A stretch of 64,000 nt of DNA from Dyadobacter sp. CY326. GTDB lineage: Bacteria; Bacteroidota; Bacteroidia; Cytophagales; Spirosomataceae. The position numbers and the translations under genes were made by a program. Numbering within the stretch: the first letter of the stretch is position 1; each line of letters begins with the position of its first letter. Of the stretch, positions 60,634 to 64,000 are shown one piece after another. The notes under the pieces were generated by a model, which saw only the letters and a program-made list of their open reading frames with translations, was not told where the DNA came from and ran no database searches. Location: NCBI RefSeq assembly GCF_021390515.1, contig NZ_JAJUXI010000010.1, positions 216,229-280,228 on the forward strand. The letters run 5' to 3'.

Positions 60634-61221
60634 ATGGAAAGCGTTCAGCAGTATAAAGTAGAAAGGGAGCCGCAGGAAACATTGGCAATGGATCCAAAGA
60701 AATTCATTCTGTGGCTATTTTTGGTTAGTATTATCATGTTATTTGCTTCTCAAACAAGTGCATATCTTGTAAGAAGAGCGGAAGGAAATTGGTTGGAGTT
60801 TGAAATGCCAAAGATTTTCTGGTATAGTACGGCAGTGCTATTGGTAAGCAGCGCAGCCATGCAATGGGCTTATTTTTCGGCAAAAAAAGATTTGTTCAAA
60901 CAATTGAAAATAGCAATTTCTATTACTTTTGCACTTGGACTTGTGTTCCTTTGGATGCAATTTGAGGGCTGGAAACAGCTGGTTGCAATGAATGTGTACT
61001 TCGTTGGAAATCCGTCGGGTTCGTTTTTTTACGTCTTTACAGGGTTGCACGGATTTCACATTATCAGCGGGTTAATTGTTTTACTCTTTTCATTGACGGC
61101 AGCATTCAATTTGCGGGTTCATGGAAAAAATCTGAGACGTATTCAGATCTGCGCAACTTACTGGCATTTTTTAGATATACTCTGGTTATACCTTTTTGTT
61201 TTTTTACTGACTTTTAATTAA
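60634..61221 (+). CDS. Cytochrome c oxidase subunit III-type protein (short form)
   Basis: A 195-residue membrane protein with five predicted helices, related to subunit III of heme-copper oxidases (FYVFTGLHGFHIISGLI and CATYWHFLDILWLYLF). It is shorter than the usual 260-290 residues, the five-helix form common in this phylum. ATG 60634 is preferred over GTG 60628. A second, larger subunit III follows at once, so this locus has two. Confidence 0.87.
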   Translation: MESVQQYKVEREPQETLAMDPKKFILWLFLVSIIMLFASQTSAYLVRRAEGNWLEFEMPKIFWYSTAVLLVSSAAMQWAYFSAKKDLFKQLKIAISITFALGLVFLWMQFEGWKQLVAMNVYFVGNPSGSFFYVFTGLHGFHIISGLIVLLFSLTAAFNLRVHGKNLRRIQICATYWHFLDILWLYLFVFLLTFN

Positions 61222-61231
61222 TATTTTTTCA

Positions 61232-62002
61232 ATGGCTGCAAATGTAACAACACCTGGCGCTATAGAACCCAAATTGTGGATGGGGGGAATTGAGCCTATG
61301 AAAGCGAGTTATGGTAAACTGATGATGTGGTTTTTCCTTATCTCAGACACCTTTACTTTCTCAGCGCTTCTGGTTGCTTACGGCACCGCAAGATTCAGTT
61401 TTCCCGCGTTTTCGGGAGAAGTGGCTGATTTTACATTTTCAAACATGTATTGGCCAATTCCTGAAAAGGTTTACGAGGCCGTTCCTTTCCTGCACGGAAT
61501 ATCATTGCCGCTGGTTTTTGTTGGTATCATGACCTTCATTTTGATCGCCAGCAGCGTTACAATGGTTCTTGCAGTTGAAGCTGGGCACCGTATGGATCGC
61601 GCAAATGTTGAAAAATATATGCTTTGGACCATTCTTGGTGGATTTACATTCTTAGGATGCCAGGCTTGGGAGTGGGCTCACTTTATTCACGGATCCGAAT
61701 CAGGGTCTGTTATGAAAGTAATTCAGGATGGTGCTTGGGTTAATAAAACTGTATTTGGAGCGAATTTGACGGAAAACCAATATGGTCCTCCCGCATTTGC
61801 TGACTTCTTTTTCTTTATTACAGGCTTCCACGGAACGCACGTTTTTAGCGGTGTTATTCTGAATATTCTAATTTTCTTCCGCACAGCAACAGGATTTTAC
61901 GATAAAAGAGGAAGCTACGAAATGGTTGAAAAAGTCGGACTTTACTGGCACTTTGTAGACTTGGTGTGGGTGTTTGTGTTCACATTCTTTTATCTGGTTT
62001 AA
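61232..62002 (+). CDS. coxC: Cytochrome c oxidase subunit III
   Basis: A 256-residue membrane protein of the COX3 family with about seven hydrophobic segments. Late helices hold FFITGFHGTHVFSGVILN and VGLYWHFVDLVWVFVFTFFYL, the conserved His and Trp-His-Phe-Val-Asp pattern. It supports proton uptake and enzyme stability. It follows the shorter paralogue by 10 bp. Confidence 0.93.
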   Translation: MAANVTTPGAIEPKLWMGGIEPMKASYGKLMMWFFLISDTFTFSALLVAYGTARFSFPAFSGEVADFTFSNMYWPIPEKVYEAVPFLHGISLPLVFVGIMTFILIASSVTMVLAVEAGHRMDRANVEKYMLWTILGGFTFLGCQAWEWAHFIHGSESGSVMKVIQDGAWVNKTVFGANLTENQYGPPAFADFFFFITGFHGTHVFSGVILNILIFFRTATGFYDKRGSYEMVEKVGLYWHFVDLVWVFVFTFFYLV

Positions 62003-62031
62003 ATCATTCCATAATATTAATTCCTAATCAA

Positions 62032-62361
62032 ATGTCGGAAGTACACCATATTCATAACCAAGATCCGAACGCAGGAGCGGAGCAACGCAAGGCAATCTGG
62101 AAGACATTCTGGATTCTCCTAATCCTTACCGCAGTCGAATTCCTTATCGCGTTCACAGTTCCCCACGGAATTCTGAAAATCACAATTTTCATTGTAATGA
62201 CCATTGTGAAAGCATTTTATATCGTGGGAGAATTTATGCACTTAAAGCATGAGACAAAATCACTGATTTGGTCAATTCTCGTTCCTGTAATTTTCGTCGC
62301 CTGGTTGATCTTGGCTTTGATGTTGGAAGGAAATGCGATATTTGAAGCCGTATTTGATTAA
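62032..62361 (+). CDS. Cytochrome c oxidase subunit IV (COX4_pro)
   Basis: A 109-residue protein with three predicted helices, matching the prokaryotic subunit IV family (FIVMTIVKAFYIVGEFMHLKHE). It begins with EVHHIHNQD, another His-containing N-terminus. ATG 62032 is chosen as the first start after the coxC stop; the longer frame overlaps coxC. It is a small stabilising subunit. Confidence 0.9.
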   Translation: MSEVHHIHNQDPNAGAEQRKAIWKTFWILLILTAVEFLIAFTVPHGILKITIFIVMTIVKAFYIVGEFMHLKHETKSLIWSILVPVIFVAWLILALMLEGNAIFEAVFD

Positions 62362-62370
62362 TCATTAAGC

Positions 62371-62997
62371 ATGAAGAATTTTCCCAAAGCCGGATTACTG
62401 ATCGTAACATTAGTAATACCGGCTTTGATTTTTGTAATGCTCAAATTGTTTGCAACTAACCATTATGACCTTCCTTATTTCAACCCGCAGGTTAATGCTA
62501 ATGGAACGGTTGAGGTTGCAAATGGAGACACTGTTTTTCAGAAAACGACAGCACTAAACTTCGCATCGGGAAAACTGCCGTTAACAAGTATTTCACTTAT
62601 CAGCTTTTTGCCAAAATACTGCGGAGACACATGTCAGCTAGTATTGGCAAATCTCGATCGAATGTATGCAATGCGAAGCGAGTCGGAAAAACTGAACATT
62701 GTAACGCTTTCTGAGGACAGTTTGGCAAAGTCTCCTGATTATCCCGAGGAGATGGGAAAAGATGGATGGCAGATAATCAATGTTACAAATTCGGAGGCGG
62801 CAAAGTCTTTGGCTTACGAACCTCCCTATATGAAAGATGATCGCGAACTTTATCCGTGGGAAAGCAGGTTAATGTTGATAGACAGCAAAGGTTATACAAG
62901 AGGTTATTACAACGGAGCAGATCCCGAAGAAATTGATCGCTTAATGGCAGAAGTCAAGATCTTAAATTACGAAAACAAGGCAAGTGCCAATCAATAA
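62371..62997 (+). CDS. SCO1/SenC-like thioredoxin-fold protein
   Basis: A 208-residue protein anchored by an N-terminal helix (about 8-26). The thioredoxin-like domain has the SCO CxxxC motif as Cys84 and Cys88 in YCGDTC. SCO proteins deliver copper to the CuA site of subunit II. The third copper ligand, a His in the DHS segment before the LIDxxG strand, appears replaced: the aligned region reads YPWESRLMLID with Trp163. It may work as a thiol-disulfide protein instead. Confidence 0.82.
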   Translation: MKNFPKAGLLIVTLVIPALIFVMLKLFATNHYDLPYFNPQVNANGTVEVANGDTVFQKTTALNFASGKLPLTSISLISFLPKYCGDTCQLVLANLDRMYAMRSESEKLNIVTLSEDSLAKSPDYPEEMGKDGWQIINVTNSEAAKSLAYEPPYMKDDRELYPWESRLMLIDSKGYTRGYYNGADPEEIDRLMAEVKILNYENKASANQ

Positions 62998-62998
62998 T

Positions 62999-63538
62999 AT
63001 GGCAACATTAATTTTAGAGAAAAAACCCAAATACGAGCGCATCATCAACATTCTGGCGATAGCAATTCCTGTTGCAGTTGCCGTTCTGCTGGGCATTCGT
63101 CAAAAGATCGATTTAGGAGCGTGGACAAAAGGTTTGCCACATGTCATCGGCGTTATTAATACACTTACGGCGATTTTGCTGATTGCGGGTTATTATTTTG
63201 TCAAGAACAATAATCTTACTGGGCACCGTCGAGCCATGACATGCGCGTTTTTGCTTGGAGCTATATTTTTAGTCTGCTACATTTTATATCACATTTCTAA
63301 CGAGTCGACGCCATTTGGCGGTCAGGGGGTTATAAGGCCTGCTTATTACTTTTTATTGATTTCGCACATCACATTGTCAATTGTGGTCGTTTGGTTTGTG
63401 CTGCGTGCCGTTTATTTTGGTTATACCAATCAAATAGCGTCACACAGAAAAGCAGTGAAATGGGCATTGCCAATCTGGCTTTATGTCAGCATTAGCGGTG
63501 TGGTGGTTTACTTGATGATTAGTCCTTATTATTCATGA
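62999..63538 (+). CDS. DUF420 membrane protein (CtaM-like)
   Basis: A 179-residue membrane protein with five predicted helices, DUF420 family (HRRAMTCAFLLGAIFLVCYILYH, then GVIRPAYYFLLISHITLSIVV in short). The Bacillus relative CtaM is required for maturation of an aa3/caa3 oxidase. Conserved histidines are in HRRAM, LYHIS and LISHI. ATG 62999 lies 1 bp after the SCO-like stop. Confidence 0.9.
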   Translation: MATLILEKKPKYERIINILAIAIPVAVAVLLGIRQKIDLGAWTKGLPHVIGVINTLTAILLIAGYYFVKNNNLTGHRRAMTCAFLLGAIFLVCYILYHISNESTPFGGQGVIRPAYYFLLISHITLSIVVVWFVLRAVYFGYTNQIASHRKAVKWALPIWLYVSISGVVVYLMISPYYS

Positions 63539-63816
63539 AAAAATTCGCAGTTATAATAGGCTTAATGCTTTCGTTCTTGCTTACGGGAGCAGACACATGG
63601 GCTCAATGCGCAATGTGCCGTGGCTCTGTTGAAAGTTCGATGGGAAATGGGAGAAACAATGTTGGTGTAGGCCTTAACACGGGTATTATGTTTCTTTTTG
63701 TAATGCCCTATTTGCTTGTCGCAGTCATTGGTTATTTGTGGTATCGCAACAGCAGAAAAGCACTTCAAGAACGGCAGTTTGTCGCTTCACGTGTGAAGCA
63801 GGCTTTTCAAGGCTGA
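63535..63816 (+). CDS. Small membrane protein with CxxC motif, unknown function
   Basis: A 93-residue protein with a signal peptide (about 1-23), a CAMC motif right after it (Cys25, Cys28), a Gly/Asn-rich loop and one membrane helix (about 47-68) followed by a basic cytosolic tail. It overlaps the DUF420 gene by 4 bp (ATGA), so it belongs to the oxidase operon. The position and the periplasmic thiols suggest an assembly or copper/thiol-handling role, which is inference. Confidence 0.8.
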   Translation: MKKFAVIIGLMLSFLLTGADTWAQCAMCRGSVESSMGNGRNNVGVGLNTGIMFLFVMPYLLVAVIGYLWYRNSRKALQERQFVASRVKQAFQG

Positions 63817-63853
63817 AAGAAAATTGATTTAGAAATTGCAAAAGCGAAACTTA

Positions 63854-64000
63854 TGTGGACTGAACCCCAAAAGTTGGACGAGTTTAAGAATTAACGATTA
63901 GTGTAATGAGCTCGGTATTGTACCGGGCTCATTCCGTTTAAATTCAGCTTTATGCGATCGTTGTTATAATAGGTAATGTATGCTTTTATTTCTTTTTTAA
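63854..64000. mobile_element. IS3-family insertion sequence, partial (one end)
   Basis: The outer end reads TGTGGACTGAACCCCAAAAG TTGGAC (split here), the terminal repeat type of Bacteroidetes IS3 elements, starting at 63854. The remainder is transposase 3' DNA. The rest of the element and any target duplication lie beyond the window. Confidence 0.85.
63891..64000 (-). CDS. IS3-family transposase OrfB, C-terminal fragment
   Basis: The minus strand ends in a frame that stops at 63891-63893 (TAA). The readable residues contain EIKAYITYYNNDRIKLNL followed by GMSPVQYR, the standard C-terminus of IS3 OrfB (DDE integrase domain, rve_3 end). The gene enters from beyond the right edge, so only about 35 residues are seen. 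Whether the full transposase is intact cannot be told. Confidence 0.85.
   Translation of the reverse strand, partial: KKEIKAYITYYNNDRIKLNLNGMSPVQYRAHYTNR

Overview
The window comes from a member of the Bacteroidota, most likely a Cytophagales/Spirosomaceae bacterium close to Dyadobacter. That placement is an inference. It rests on the gene content (alternative complex III linked to an aa3-type oxidase, murD-to-ftsZ order, DUF1080 and SGNH hydrolases), on TTG(T)/TAnnTTTG promoter-like sequences instead of -35/-10 boxes, on start codons without clear Shine-Dalgarno sequences, and on the ribosomal protein sequences. It is mostly dense chromosomal sequence; only the last 150 bases belong to a mobile element.

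Layout. 1-7.4 kb: envelope genes (lptD running off the left edge, a divergent cell-wall amidase and an MlaD-type lipid-transport protein), then an acyl-CoA carboxylase beta subunit and a 3-hydroxyisobutyrate-dehydrogenase-like enzyme. 7.4-12.3 kb: accessory genes, namely a small coiled-coil protein, a two-domain esterase, a DUF4160/DUF2442 pair, a DUF1338 oxygenase-like protein, an imperfect long inverted repeat, and proC. 12.6-19.5 kb: a three-gene operon of a transglutaminase/DUF2126 amidoligase fusion, a circularly permuted ATP-grasp/alpha-E fusion and a second transglutaminase. This is the least understood system here and looks like a peptide-bond-forming or peptide-tagging pathway whose product is unknown. 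19.6-27.5 kb: pdhB, a zinc-less DksA-like protein, sbcD, a polysaccharide deacetylase, an acyltransferase, a KdsC-like phosphatase, a DUF2520 dehydrogenase, a DUF1080 protein and an outer-membrane-type protein. 27.6-30.5 kb: rplM-rpsI, rpsB and tsf. 30.6-31.7 kb: an ECF sigma factor and mscL.

31.8-40.5 kb: the second half of the division/cell-wall cluster, murD-ftsW-murG-murC-ftsQ-ftsA-ftsZ, closed by a strong terminator. 40.5-46.9 kb: a flavin reductase, accD followed by a radical SAM protein, an NTF2-like protein, smpB, an HNH endonuclease, rpsA and tRNA-Cys(GCA).

47.2-63.8 kb: one continuous respiratory block, all on the + strand. It encodes alternative complex III (actABCDEF), then cytochrome c oxidase subunits II and I, heme A synthase, heme O synthase, two subunit-III-type proteins, subunit IV, an SCO-like protein, a DUF420 protein and a small CxxC membrane protein. 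It supplies a quinol-to-oxygen electron route (menaquinol to ACIII to heme-copper oxidase) together with its heme and assembly factors. The window ends in the 3' end of an IS3-family insertion sequence just downstream of this block.
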